This document shows positions 1 through 10,929 of a DNA stretch of 64,000 nt, piece by piece. The translations under genes and the position numbers were made by a program. The notes below the pieces were generated by a model. It was not told the DNA's origin. It made no database searches and saw nothing but the letters and a program-made list of their open reading frames with translations. Within the stretch, counting starts at the first letter, position 1. Every line of letters starts with the position of its first letter. Source of the stretch: Druceiella hillmani (Eukaryota > Arthropoda > Insecta > Lepidoptera > Hepialidae); the NCBI GenBank assembly GCA_039881145.1, contig JAYKKI010000023.1, forward strand, positions 5,122,501 through 5,186,500. The letters are read 5' to 3'.

Positions 1-2640
1 TGGTTCAGTTAATTTGATATTGCTTGTCAATCTCAACAACAATATTTTCAAATATTGCTTGGCAATCTCAACGCGTCAGCGAGTTTGTATACGTATAGAT
101 ACTCGTACTTCCGTCTTCGTAAGTCCATTGCTAATTTTAAATATTCATGACTTCACTGTGGTTGTGATAACTTTTTTTCAAATGTGTTTATTTTATCCGG
201 TATTAGCCATTTACTTGCGAACTGCTAGCAAGAAGTAACGAAACCAATATAACAAGGTAAGAAAAAAACCTTCAATTAAAATAACCTCACACAATGTTGA
301 TCGAAGCCGATACTATGGTATTTACATATTTTCTCAGTGAAAATCAACATGTTTTATTTAATCAACATGTTTGACGAGTTAAAACTCTGCAAATCCACAG
401 GAATGAAGATTTTCGTAGCAGCAAGTGAAAGATGTTGTATCACGAATTTTCCGAATTTGCCAGCGTACCCATCGCAAGCAGTTTCTATATTATGGCAAAG
501 TACTAGTAATCGCAGAGCAGCGAAGCAGAATTTTATTTACACATATAATAAACAAGTGGAAGGCTTTTTATGTAGTGATCAAATATGGGACTATGACCAC
601 TATGTGAAAAAATGTGAATCGAAATTCGAGGCCAATAAGTGGGCATTAAAAAGTGAAGATCATAACTTTTTTGTGTATTTTAGATCACATTGCAGATAAT
701 GGAGTAATTGTTTTAAATAGTATTATTATCTAAGGATCTTTCAGTCTGTATATTTTTTGATAAAAACGAAATTTTATATGATGATTTTAAATTAATTTCT
801 TCCACAAGTAACATAGCCAACATTATGGTTCTATATTCAAAAGTTTTATCCACATATTTTACCTTTTCACAGTCGTTAAGTGCATACGATTTATTGAGAA
901 ATGCTTGAATATGTTCACATAAGAGAAGGATCTAAAATGTCACTGTGTCATTAAATATGTGATTATAAAACCTGGCAATATTGATAATATTGTACCTAAC
1001 TTATTTACTTTATAAGTTTATTTCCTGAGAAATATAAATTTATATCTCTCGTAATAGATAAGATATATATTAAGAATCAGGTGGATTATAAGTAATAAGT
1101 TTTGCCGAAAATTGTGGTAGATCTCCAGTTGCGAAGACTGTTATATGTTTCACGGCATCATCATATTTTGGTAATTTTAAAAAAGTCGTCCGATTAGTAT
1201 CACGGCTATATATGTTAAAGAAGTTGATCATTGACGATGTTAACTTTATTAAGAAACTGGGTTTTAATATTACTGGTATTACAACTGATAAATAATAGAA
1301 TTAAAACCAAAATATGTATTCAATTGTTCGAAAGTTTTTAAATGTATACAAAATATATTTTGTTGTTATATGAAACGCCACACACTTAAAAAGTAAATAG
1401 AAATAATTATATTAATAATGAACCTTCTTTTGAGACTGAGAAAACAGCAAAATGTAAAAAAGATTTGTGTGAAAGTTAAAAATACGAAAAGAAAAACTTG
1501 GCTAAGCAACATTTTCAACTAAATTATACATCTATGTATCATAATGAACTTATAAAGGTAGAGTGTGGTATTTGTAGACAATGTTTTTGTGACATCAATT
1601 GCTTTAAGTGTATACGACGTATGTAATATACCTGTAAAGTTCTTTTTTACACATAGCTTGAAACTGGAGATAGTATAAATGTACGTAGATAATACAGTGG
1701 GTTATAATTGCCAAGCCATATTGTAGCCACATCATTAACAGTAACGCAGATGTTGCAATTTATTACACTGCCATATGTGAAACTTCAATTTCCCTTATTA
1801 ACTTAGTCGAGCTAAACAAATTAAAATCTGACAACTGGGGTGTCTTATACATACTGTCGATTGACTGATTCTAATTACAGTATTAGTTATAAACACATTT
1901 GGATGACAGATAAAGATCAGAACTAAAAAGCGATTTCAGTTTAGAAAAGGTTCAGACCAAAAATTAAATGGTAAAAGTTGCGGTTTTATTTTGTAAGTTT
2001 TTTTATGTTTGTAATAATAATTTGCAAAATATGAATAATGATATAATTTTCCCAATTAGATTTTTTAAAGAATGTTATACCTACTTTTTTACTTTTGTAC
2101 CTACTTTAACTTAAATTTACCTATTAGATTTTGTGGGTACAATTTAAGTATCAATTTATGAATATATTTTTTATTCCGAATATATTTTTCTGATGCAAAA
2201 TATTGGAATACCAAATTTACTCGCTCTTGCCAGGCTCACCTACTTCAATGACTAGGAAACTCATCGTCAAAATTAGCACCATCTCTTTTCCGAATGAGAT
2301 ATTAAAAAAATTAACGTAGGTTTAACTATATCCACGGCAAAGTAAAGGTTAACTTGCATCACTGTGTGAAATATTTTCCACTTATTTATGTTAATGTGCC
2401 AAAAGCCTGTACCACATATCACCGTGCCCTATTAAGATGATAATTGAAAATATATTTATGTATATGTAGGTTTCTCTTTGGATACGGTCGCATCATATTT
2501 CCATATTGATTGAAGTACATTTCAAAGTTGAAATAAATTTGCTTGATGATGTCATTAAATAGTAGAATGTCCAATTAAGAAATTATGAAGTCTCGACTTA
2601 TTGCGTTAAAATCAATTCCTTTCGCAAGATACCTGAAATG
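1..2640. other. AT-rich DNA, no recognisable gene
   Basis: No domain, splice-supported exon or transposon signature was recognised. The only frame of note is an open stretch of 120 codons at 337-699 on the plus strand, listed separately. Stop codons are dense in all other frames, and base composition is uniformly AT-rich. Confidence 0.6.
337..699 (+). CDS. Unrecognised 120-codon open frame, doubtful gene
   Basis: This is the longest plus-strand frame in the first 24 kb. It begins with ATG (Met-Lys-Ile-Asn) and ends at a TAA-TGG context near 699. The product would be a 120-residue, Lys/Phe/Asn-rich, cysteine-containing soluble protein with no signal peptide, membrane segment or family motif that I can identify. 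Codon choice does not differ visibly from the AT-rich background, and no upstream promoter or downstream polyadenylation context stands out. It could be a chance frame or an exon fragment of a decayed element. A protein search giving a conserved family would be needed to accept it. Confidence 0.12.
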   Translation: MKINMFYLINMFDELKLCKSTGMKIFVAASERCCITNFPNLPAYPSQAVSILWQSTSNRRAAKQNFIYTYNKQVEGFLCSDQIWDYDHYVKKCESKFEANKWALKSEDHNFFVYFRSHCR

Positions 2641-2689
2641 AATGAAAATATTACTTTTATGGTTTTTCAGTTAGTTTTTAGCAAAGGAA

Positions 2690-2970
2690 TTAAAATCAGA
2701 AACAAACTATTAAAGAAATAAAAAGAAAAAAAACTAAGTCAAAGGGCGGTGGAGTAGCAAAAAAGAAAAGAAATCTATTTTAATTCCTTGCAATTTTTAA
2801 ACATAACAAAACAGCAAAGGAAATGTTTATCAAATTTAACTTTACCAGAAAATAAAAATGAAGACAGTAATTTCACTGAAAACAACAACGATGGCAACAC
2901 TGAACAGCAAAGCAGTAAATACAGTCAATATTATCTCAACCATCAACATCAGAACAATTGACTTCAACGC
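2690..2970 (+). pseudogene. Possible degraded MADF-type DNA-binding protein fragment
   Basis: In one plus-strand frame (about 2728-2780) the translation reads KTKSKGGGVAKKKRNLF. This resembles the Lys/Gly/Ser-rich loop followed by an aromatic segment found late in many insect MADF domains. After frame shifts, an acidic Asn/Glu/Gln-rich stretch follows (about 2840-2945), of the type that commonly follows MADF domains in transposon-associated insect proteins. Stops and frame changes interrupt the reading, so at best this is a remnant. The frames at 2842-3075 (-) and 2858-3061 (+) overlap it and look like shadows. The resemblance is by eye and weak. Low-complexity DNA is the alternative. Confidence 0.18.
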
Positions 2971-3050
2971 AGGTAGTGTCAAGGCAATTACCAGTAAACA
3001 AATTATCCACTTCAAAGCAGGTGATATCATCGCAATCACCTGTATACCGA
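2943..3050 (+). repeat. Short degenerate tandem duplication, about 48 bp unit
   Basis: Two adjacent segments share the pattern 'acttcaaNgcaggt' followed about 20 bases later by 'gcaatNacc'. The first starts near 2961 and the second near 3010, so the unit is roughly 48 bp in two imperfect copies. The repeat explains why both strands stay open here. Confidence 0.35.
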
Positions 3051-3580
3051 TAAATAAATAAACAAAAAATGACACCGTTCTTAGAATCTGTTCAAAAAGT
3101 GTGATAAAAATAAGTGTGATAATAATAAGAGTAAATATTTTGAAACCTACTTGATTGTTATTGTTAGTCTTTTTTCTGAGTTAATGGCTCGTCCCGTGTT
3201 TGTATTTAATTTAGTAATAAAAAGTTTTCCGGCGAGGTTCCATAAGTCTTGGAAAATATTTGCCGGGGTATTTTAGTATTTATCAAATCGATCTGAATCG
3301 AATTTTCACACAAACCTTCATATAATATATGAATCTGTCCACACATCAATCTCCTTATTTTATGTACCCAGCTTCTTGTTTTTTCCTGACATCATCTTCT
3401 AATGTTTCGTAAATATACACTATTTTTAAAGTATACATTGCTCTCGATAACATATATACTCCGCACAAACACTTATAAGTAACATTGAATATATTTTGTG
3501 TTAATTTTGTAGAAATTCATTTTCACAATTAAATGAAACTACGTGTTGTAGTATTACTTCTACTTTCTTTAAGTTCTTTG

Positions 3581-3621
3581 CCACGACCTGGGTTTCGTTG
3601 TATTACAACATCTTCAGGTGG
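3581..3621 (-). ncRNA. Hammerhead ribozyme motif 1L (type I, intact core)
   Basis: Read on the minus strand the elements are, in order: stem I strand CCAC; core CUGAAGA; one extra U; stem II GUUGU/ACAAC with loop AAU; core GAA; stem III ACC/GGU with a two-base turn; cleavage base C17; and stem I strand GUGG. All invariant hammerhead core positions are present. Stem III is too short to be stable alone. Minimal type I hammerheads of Penelope-like elements share this feature and are thought to work as dimers. The extra U between A9 and stem II is unusual, though an extra residue there is known from a viroid hammerhead. Self-cleavage is an inference. Confidence 0.7.
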
Positions 3622-3651
3622 AATATTAGCAAATAATTCTTTGCTAATATT

Positions 3652-3692
3652 CCACCTGAAGATGTTGTAATACGACGAAACCTAGGTCGTAG
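3652..3692 (+). ncRNA. Hammerhead ribozyme motif 1R (type I)
   Basis: The core CUGAAGA and GAAA are intact, with cleavage base C in GGUC. Stem II is GUUGU/ACGAC, containing one U-G wobble that preserves pairing. Stem I CCAC/GUAG has one C-A mismatch, so it is weaker than in 1L. The motif lies 30 bp from 1L and points away from it. Confidence 0.6.
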
Positions 3693-3756
3693 TAAAGAAC
3701 TTAAAGAAAGTAGAAATAATACTACATCACGTAGTTTCATCATGACCATTTTATAA

Positions 3757-3818
3757 TTGTCATCATTGCTATTTGGCTAAATAGTCCTTTGACTATATCG
3801 TCATCATTGCTATTTGGC
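3757..3818 (+). repeat. 19-bp direct repeat with 22-bp spacer
   Basis: The sequence 'gtcatcattgctatttggc' occurs at 3759-3777 and again, identically, at 3800-3818. It lies between the right arm of hammerhead locus 1 and the 3' side of the adjacent retrotransposon remnant. It may be a local slippage duplication or an old insertion footprint. Confidence 0.7.
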
Positions 3819-4980
3819 AAGAAACATGTATTGAAAAGTAACATTGGAGTATTTTGAACAAGAAGACATAGCGAAGTTTCCGAATACTATCTACCTCTTT
3901 CACAAAGTTGGATTTACCTAATTGGACAGTTCGTCCTTGGTATTCATAATGATCAGTAACTTCAAGAGCAGCATTTACAACTTTTATAGGTACAGATACG
4001 ACATGGAAGTCAGATATGTTATTTGTCTTGTGCATACTAACTTTTAGACCTCTCTGTTTGGAAACTGCATACGTTTCTAAGAATTTTAGCAAGGTCATAG
4101 AGATTTTATCAAAACCACTGTATCGTCAGTAAAAAAAGGTAAGTGCTTGCTATTGATATAGATGCTGAATCCATTCTAATCCAAGAGTTTGAAGCCACCT
4201 TCCAGTGTAGTGGTGAAAAGTTTCAGAGAATTTACCATCTCCTTACCTTGCATTTTTATACGAGTGGATCGATGTTATACTCCAGTTCTGTTATCGGACC
4301 AACATGATAGCTTTACTGTACAAATATCTCAATAATTTAATAAAACGGTGAACAAAACGGCATCGCTTTAGAGATTGAAGCAAGGTCCAGGTTTCGATTG
4401 AATCGTGGGTTTTCTCATAGTTTGCAAAAATTAACACAGCGACGGATTATACTTCCCAGAATTTTGTATAATCTGGCGTAGCATATGAATGCAGTCTATG
4501 GTATTATAGCTTTTACAGAAATTAACTTGTTCGGGCGACTGAATATAGCCAAACTTTTGCATAAGTCAATTTGTGATGATTCCAAAGAAAAACTTATATA
4601 CCTGGCTCGGGAGAGTGATGGGTCAATAATTCTTTAGGGTGGTGTTACAATTTTTAGCCCTTGTTGAAGAAAAGCGCCAGGATACTTTAGGGTTCACTTT
4701 CTAGGTGCAATGAAAAGTGAATGATTAAGTTGGACGGAATTAGGCAGTTTCTGAAGAAATTTTATTACTATTATTCCACCTGCCTTAAGAAGTTCAAAGT
4801 TAATTTTACCATCGCTCAGCGCCTTGTTGTTCCTTAGTTTTTTGAGAGCTATTCTGATATCGTTTATGCTGAGGTTCGGGATATCTGCCAAAATATATCT
4901 GATCAGTTTGGTTCTTGGGTCATTGGCCGTGTTATCGACAGGATTTTGTGATGAGGAGGATAAAGGACGGAGATTCTTTT
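3793..4980 (-). pseudogene. Non-LTR retrotransposon reverse transcriptase remnant (RTE/BovB-like)
   Basis: Minus-strand translation gives successive reverse transcriptase blocks interrupted by stops and frame changes. Near 4975-4695 there is an N-terminal RT block with the pattern DI-ALKKLRNNKA-DGKINFELLKAGG. Near 4600-4480 there is a block like YKFFFGIITN...SPEQVNFCKSYNTID. Near 4210-4095 there is the catalytic region as FTDDTVVLIKSL, where F/YADD is expected. At 4098-3793 there is the post-catalytic block GLKVSMHKTN...YEYQGRTVQLG, corresponding to the usual GLKMNMDKT...YVYLGQ. No endonuclease domain or intact 5' end is visible, so this is a truncated, dead 3' portion. The order and spacing of blocks fit RTE-type insect 'endonuclease-reverse transcriptase' proteins. 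The clade assignment is less sure than the RT identity. Confidence 0.82.
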
Positions 4981-6645
4981 ATTTATAAAACAAGCGAAAT
5001 GTAATGTTTTTGTAATAAGGAAATATTACAATATGATAGTGTTTAAGAAGGATTTTATATCAGTATTTCAAGGCATAGGGTTATGTTATTTTCATGTTTA
5101 TGATTGCAACAGATTCTTAAGTCTACTGTCCCAAAATATATATATAAAAAGTAATTGATTTTGTATGCTTATTTTGGAATGATTTCGGAAGTTAATATGA
5201 TTTGTTTCCGTTTCCTAAGTTGTGAAGTTCATTACATATGTTTTTTGGAGCAGATAATAATTTATTTCAAATTTACCATGTAATAAACATTTCCTTGAAA
5301 CGAATTGTGTGTATGTGTGTGTTTTGATTTAATACCATATAACCAAACTGGGAAACTGTGATATTGTCAGCAAAATATTTCATCATTTTTAATGAAATAT
5401 TCGTCTTAAAAAAATTTTGATGTTATTGCCATAGGTCTACCATTCTTGCAGGACAAAGTATTTCTGATTAGATAAACGATTTGTATTAATTTAGGCATTT
5501 GAGTACAAAGAAAAGTGTTTCTTAGAACTATGGAGTCTGTTAACATTATGATAAATATCAAAAGTAAGTTCTTAACGAAATATTTTCTATCTGATATTTT
5601 TCCCCATTTACAAAAATTGATTTTTCTTCAGAAAACTAATTTTTTATCTATACAGATAAAAAATTACATAGTACATACAAATAAAATCTGGTTTGCAATA
5701 TTTTTGCCTTCACTAATGCATAACACGTTGTTAGATTCCATATTTTACTCGTAATGAATAGAGAAGTGGTGTGCGGTTTCGCCTTTGCATGCCTTCTATA
5801 TTTGGTCTCTTCGCGGTATTTTAACGAGGTCATTGTGGCTGCCTCAATTTGCATGCGAATGTTGACTTCTTGTTTCACTCTGTCGCATCTCAATTTGCAG
5901 GAATTGCAACCGGAGCTTTTTTGCACAAAGTCTCCTTTAGTGGGTGCAATAGCAAAATATCATGTTGCGATATTTGTGTGTAGTTTTACATTATGGGTTA
6001 CTCGATTAAGTAGAGACTCATGATTGAATTGGTCTTATTTTTAAAAAGATTATTTTTTCATAAAAAACGAAGGAGTCGAATGGAAAGTTAGTAAAGTAAG
6101 ATAATGTTATAAAATGATTTAGTTCACCATCTGTAATTAATTTAAAATCACAGAGGGAATTTTCAGTGGTATGAAAAGGAAGACATTTACGTCATTAAAC
6201 TTCAATTAATGTAATCAAGTTATCAGCATATCTATTTTACATATTAAACGCACGCAGGGAGTACATTTCAATCAACCTAATATTTGTGATAAAATATAAT
6301 CTAACAATTGGTCCTTTTACGTTGTGCTATGTGAGCACGAAAATGATAGGATACCGTATACTATATCATATTTGATTTACGTAAATAAGTGTAGCTTAAA
6401 ACGTTTTAATGAATACATCGTAAGCCTCGAAAATAAATGAAAATCAATATCATAAAACAAATGAGCGGTGTTAAGACTATTATCAACGGAAACGTTGAAT
6501 TCAGTAAATCGCCAGTAATTCCAAACTATCCACCCGCATGTCTCATCAAACTAGATTGATTGGAAATAGAAAGATTTCATTGTGATTAGAGGGGATTTTA
6601 TTTAAAAACTCACAAGTAATTTGTACAAATTAGACCTATATAATA
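4981..6645. other. No recognisable gene
   Basis: The stretch holds short overlapping frames on both strands (5515-5754, 5648-5926, 5754-6023). None resembles a known family, and the two strands mirror each other. A slightly GC-richer patch at about 5760-5960 keeps a minus-strand frame rich in Arg, Gln and Glu. It could be an old transposon coding fragment but could not be assigned. Confidence 0.5.
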
Positions 6646-6650
<5 letters not shown>

Positions 6651-6691
<41 letters not shown>

Positions 6692-6694
6692 TAC
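6651..6694. repeat. (TA)n microsatellite
   Basis: An uninterrupted run of alternating T and A, ending in 'catatatacac'. Confidence 0.95.
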
Positions 6695-7205
6695 ACGATA
6701 ATATTTCTTTATATATATAAGAAGGTTCTGAAAAAAAATCATTAGTTTATTAAAAAAACTAAGTTCATAATTTAAAATACAGTTGCTCTTAGTTTGTAAA
6801 CTTTGTAAGTGGCGTTTGTTTCACTTTTAGATATATCATTTGAGTACTTCTAAATACAGTTTTTTATTTCAGTTAGAAAATTTATATGTATCATTTCAAC
6901 GCTACTTCACCGTATAGATGAATAAGTATACAATGAAGTAATGTGGTATTTTATCGTAAGGAAGTATTTAAAACTTAGCATAATAATATTTTTACGAAAT
7001 ACGTGTTACAGCACGGCCTGTGTTTAATAAACGAGAACTGTCCATCTTACAAACGAAAAATGGATAAATATACACAAATATACACATAGGACTTAAATAT
7101 GTAGATGCACAACGTTCAACATGTCGTATGGAATGAATGAAAAAAATTTAATCTGAAACGTCAGACTATCAATAGGTGGCGGCACAAGTTTAAATTACGC
7201 TAGCG

Positions 7206-7325
7206 TTGGTAAGAATGTGCAAATAACAATAATTCTAACGCGCTCTTATGTATTCGAATGGTAATACCTTATATATTACCATTTTAATACATAAGCGTGT
7301 TAGTATTATTGTTTACGTCCCATTG
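7206..7325. repeat. Imperfect palindrome of about 120 bp (hairpin/MITE-like)
   Basis: The left arm around 7228-7270 ('acaataattctaacgcg' through 'atggtaatacc') is the inverted complement of the right arm around 7274-7313 ('ggtattattgt'-like end, with 'cgtgttagtattattgt'). Pairing continues with mismatches to about 7206 and 7325. There is almost no loop, centred near 7271. No coding capacity. It fits a small foldback or MITE remnant. The terminal bases and any target duplication are not clear. Confidence 0.65.
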
Positions 7326-7329
7326 GTTG

Positions 7330-8460
7330 TATTGATTTATTTGTAAATGAAACACCTTTCGATTTTTTTACATTCACTACATACATATGGCAGGTAGTTT
7401 TCAGTGATAAGATTGATAAGACTTATTTAGGCTTTTGTCTCTAACGAATTTCGATTTTGTTTCGTAGTTGGAATAATTATTTTGCAAGGTAGTATTGCGG
7501 CATTATTTCGATTTTGGTTTTAAGCTGGTTAATTAACGTGGTTGGTTAAATTTTTTTTTAAATAATTTTTCAAGTTTTAAGTAAATCAAGTTAAATTTAT
7601 TTACTTTGATCAGGTTTGCTATTTCTAAAGACATTGCTTCGTTAGGGTCAGTTTGTTGTTTTCAAATTCTCTATTTTTTATTTTTTTCAACTTACAAGAG
7701 AGAAGATAAATATAAAATATTGAAAATGTAATTTCGAAAAACCTTAATCGAAAAAATGAAAACCAGTAGCAAGGAAAGATCAGTTGACTTGTCAAAGAGA
7801 TTGCCAGGATGTGGCCATGAATTTTGTTTGACCTCTTAATTGTTACTCTGGGAGTAATAAAGTACTACTCACGCTACTGACTGCTTAAATAGACAATTTA
7901 AAGGTTTTCAAATCAGCGAGGAGCGCAATTCCCGCTTAATATCTTATCGGTCTCATCGTGCAAATTTCAGAGTTCAGAATTTAAGAGGTTCAGAAAGTTT
8001 ACAAGGACATGGGTTCCGAATCAGCTTTGAGAGAGTTCCCCGAGCTACCGTTAGAGCTACAGTATTTGATATTAAGCATGAAATACGATTAATGCAACAC
8101 TGCGAACTTTGTGTAAAGATATCAAATAAAGGCGAACACGTCACTAAATTTAATAAGGCGTGAAGAATATCGGGTAGAGAAGAGGGTTAAAAAATTAAGT
8201 TTGGTTTTATAAGACAACTGACTCACGTTTATTTTATAAGGCTGGTTCGGGGGAAGTGTACTGATTATGACAGGAACTATAAACCGGATTGGAGATAGGA
8301 TGGACATTTTTTTTAATATATCAATTAAAGAAATAAATTGATAATGACGCTTTGCTAGAAAATTAAAAGCGCAAATTTTCGTAAGTATTATCTCTTTTGG
8401 AAATTTATGTAAATATTATTTTCGAACAACAGATATGTACAAACTATAACTATATGGGCA
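7330..8460. other. No recognisable gene
   Basis: AT-rich DNA with only short frames. The minus frame at 8122-8307 resembles no known family. A modestly GC-richer patch at 7780-8060 did not translate to anything recognisable. Confidence 0.5.
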
Positions 8461-8465
8461 ATTCC

Positions 8466-8862
8466 GTGCGTCAAATTGAACATGTCCGAATCACAATTGT
8501 GACAGGTTTTTTATGAACGGTTGAGAATCGTAAAATTCATTAACATTTTGAGAGTAATTTCATTAGCATTGTCGAGGGTCGTAAAATTCATTAATATTTT
8601 GTAAGCATCTTGATACACAGTATAACTTTATGAATCCCTTTTAGTTAAAACTTGTATATATGTATGCAGGTATAATATACGACGTATATATAATACACAG
8701 ATGTGATTTTATGCATCAAACTGAACATATCTGACTCATGATTTTGACAATGATTTTTTAAAAACAGTTGAGAATCGTTGTATAATTTCTTAACATTTTC
8801 TACTCAGTTTGACACACAGAATCATTTTTATGAAACCCTTTTAGTTATATCTTGTAACGTGT
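8466..8862 (+). repeat. Diverged tandem duplication, period about 242 bp
   Basis: The order 'gcRtcaaaYtgaacat', 'gttgagaatcgt', 'cttaacatttt'-like, 'gaaNcccttttagtta' occurs first at about 8466-8660 and again at about 8708-8862. The copies differ by many substitutions and small indels. No coding content. Confidence 0.7.
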
Positions 8863-8869
8863 AGGTAAG

Positions 8870-9715
8870 TATATAGAGAGAGCTATTGTAGGATCCCGAC
8901 TTCAACGACAGAGAGCATGCAAAAATAGGTGGCATAGTTTATATTGCAGATATTGTAAGCCTTCGAAATGTAATGCAGAACTGAAAGATTTATACTGTTC
9001 TGCAGGAAAAGTGAATTTACATTTAATGCAGGAACCAATACAACCTCTAACGTCTCCCTTGACTAATATCTATAAACGTAACATATTTTAGTTCAGTGTG
9101 TTTATAAAACAATTTTTTCCAGATGAGAAATCTTTTTGAAAAAAAATAAGACAGAAAAAAGTAGTAGAAAGTTATGAAGTTTATATGTCCAAAATGAAGT
9201 GTAACATCGTTCCTTTCAGCAACGCTTAATATCATATATACAAATATACGTAGCTTGCTCTGGATATCTGGCATATACACATCATATATTTATGAATATT
9301 TAATTAATGGTGTTAAAGCAAAACACCCACGCAGAACCCGAGCGCTATTAATAAAAAACAAAATAATGAAATACAGGTAACTTTGTATTAAAAAGATTTT
9401 CTTTAAAAAACTATAATGATTATTATGCCATTAAATGAAGTCGACACCTAAGAGAATTTACTTCCGTGATTACGTAGCTTAAGGCGATTTTCAGATTGAA
9501 ATAATACACAGCGCATCACACACATATAATCACAATGCTATTAGGAAGAATGTGTTGTTAGTCAGAATAAACAAAGTTAACGCAATCTGATGTTTAAAAT
9601 GTTATTTTATTTTATAAATAATACACGTTAACATATTTATAAATATACTTAGTATATTTTGTGAATATTTATGAATACGTAAAACATTTTTTGTCTTCGA
9701 TTTATTTTTGTTATC
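8870..9715. other. No recognisable gene
   Basis: Only a 77-codon minus frame (9047-9280) is open. It has a TAT/TTT-biased composition and no family resemblance. A poly-A/poly-T rich background otherwise. Confidence 0.5.
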
Positions 9716-9719
9716 CTTT

Positions 9720-10010
9720 CAATTCTTCCAGTTCGTGAATTTTTTGAGTACATTAATTCCTTGTAGTATTCCGGCATGGAAAATTCAATTGAATTTCAGT
9801 CAGGAGACTTTGGAGGTACAGCTACGGTTTTATTAAGATTTATTCATTTTCCAGAGAAATTTTGGTTTATTCGCAAAACATGTCTTATTTTCAAAGTAAA
9901 GTGACAGGATACGCCATCATTTTGGAATATTGTATCTCTCTGAAACGTCTTTAGCAGTTAATTCCCCTTGGAACTAAAATTCACTTGGGTCAAATATTGT
10001 TACTACTTCT
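9720..10010 (-). pseudogene. Tc1/mariner-superfamily transposase fragment
   Basis: The minus-strand translation (about 9930 down to 9730) contains FQNDGVSCHF, matching the FQ-DGA-CH block with the second catalytic Asp. It is followed 38 residues later by PPKSPD(stop)NSIEF, matching the PP-SPDLNPIE block with the third acidic residue, and then by YYKELMYSK. Block order and spacing fit a mariner-like DDD/E transposase C-terminal half. At least two in-frame stops are present, one directly in the SPDLNPIE block, so it is inactive. N-terminal helix-turn-helix and terminal repeats were not found. Further minus-strand sequence up to about 10280 may be the decayed N-terminal part. Confidence 0.7.
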
Positions 10011-10780
10011 ACTAGATTATGGAGACGTGTTCTATCTTGATATTTTAGAACAATTGCTTGATAGACTTTAACGCCTTCAACATTTATGTATTCGTTCAAC
10101 CTCAGAAAGTCTGATTACGTCTCTGAGTTCAGAAAGCGGTATATATGGATGAAAGTTCGTGATCGGTGAAATTTTCATATTCTTCCACTGCTTTAAAATA
10201 TTTTAAACAATCCTCACTATTCCTCTAACTTTTCGCAAAATTCACAGCTCTTCCTGGCCATTGCTTGTATTTACATTCTGAGAAATTTCGCTGTTTATAC
10301 TGCCAAGTTATAGAACAAATTCAGTTCTGACACCAGGTTTTCATCGTCCATTCAAGCATTATAAAGTCATGAGAAAAAATCATATCTCCCCTTACTATTC
10401 TTTCTGAATTCCATTTCTTTTTTCATCCGTCTCCCTAATTGTTTTCCTTTCTTTTCTTGCCTCTTAATTCTGATTTAAAACCCCTTCCGGTTTTCGATCA
10501 GGATTGAGAGGTAAGGCTAACTTCCGACATTCCAAATTATATCATTTTACTGTTTTTTAATTACTTCTTGTCTCTGTTTGTTGTTTTATAATATATTTAT
10601 TATAAATCATTGTTATGGGATGTTATTTACCTATTCTATTAGTTCATAAACACACTGTATGTTAATGAACTAGTTGACGAGAATATTTTAGTGTACGGTA
10701 AGAGCCGGTTCTTGTAGATAAGTTAGGGTTGTTCATCAAAGTAATAAATAAATAAATTAATGTATGGGCACATGTATGTA

Positions 10781-10784
<4 letters not shown>
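10011..10784. other. Possible decayed N-terminal transposase sequence, otherwise no gene
   Basis: Minus-strand frames upstream of the transposase fragment are broken by stops, and no helix-turn-helix pattern is convincing. The pyrimidine-rich run at 10390-10480 is low complexity. No other feature was recognised. Confidence 0.35.
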
Positions 10785-10868
<84 letters not shown>

Positions 10869-10885
10869 TGTGTGTATATAGATAT
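10785..10885. repeat. (TA)n microsatellite with CA/TG variants
   Basis: About 100 bp of alternating TA interrupted by 'cacatacat' and 'gtgtgtatatagat'. It generates the Tyr-Ile repeat frames on both strands, which are not genes. Confidence 0.95.
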
Positions 10886-10929
10886 ATTTTTTCTCCTTAG
10901 TAATTTGGCTTATCCAGAACTCTGCAACC

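Larger units (their letters stand above)
3484..3740. mobile_element. Hammerhead-bearing foldback element, locus 1 (complete two-arm copy)
   Basis: This is a near-perfect inverted repeat. The left arm runs from about 3484 to the centre near 3633, and the right arm from there to about 3740. The arms meet at 'agcaaataattctttgct'. Each arm contains, from the outside in, a terminal segment (left arm only here), 'gtagtattNcttctac', a purine/pyrimidine tract ('aaagaacttaaagaaag' on the ribozyme strand) and a hammerhead motif. The right arm stops at 'gtagtttcat', about 50 bp short of the full arm seen at locus 3. The element abuts a non-LTR retrotransposon remnant. It belongs to a six-locus family in this window. 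Confidence 0.75.

Noticed and set aside
5648..6023. Overlapping frames on both strands as a small protein gene
   Set aside because: Neither strand shows a motif. Mirrored open frames in a slightly GC-richer patch are expected by chance.
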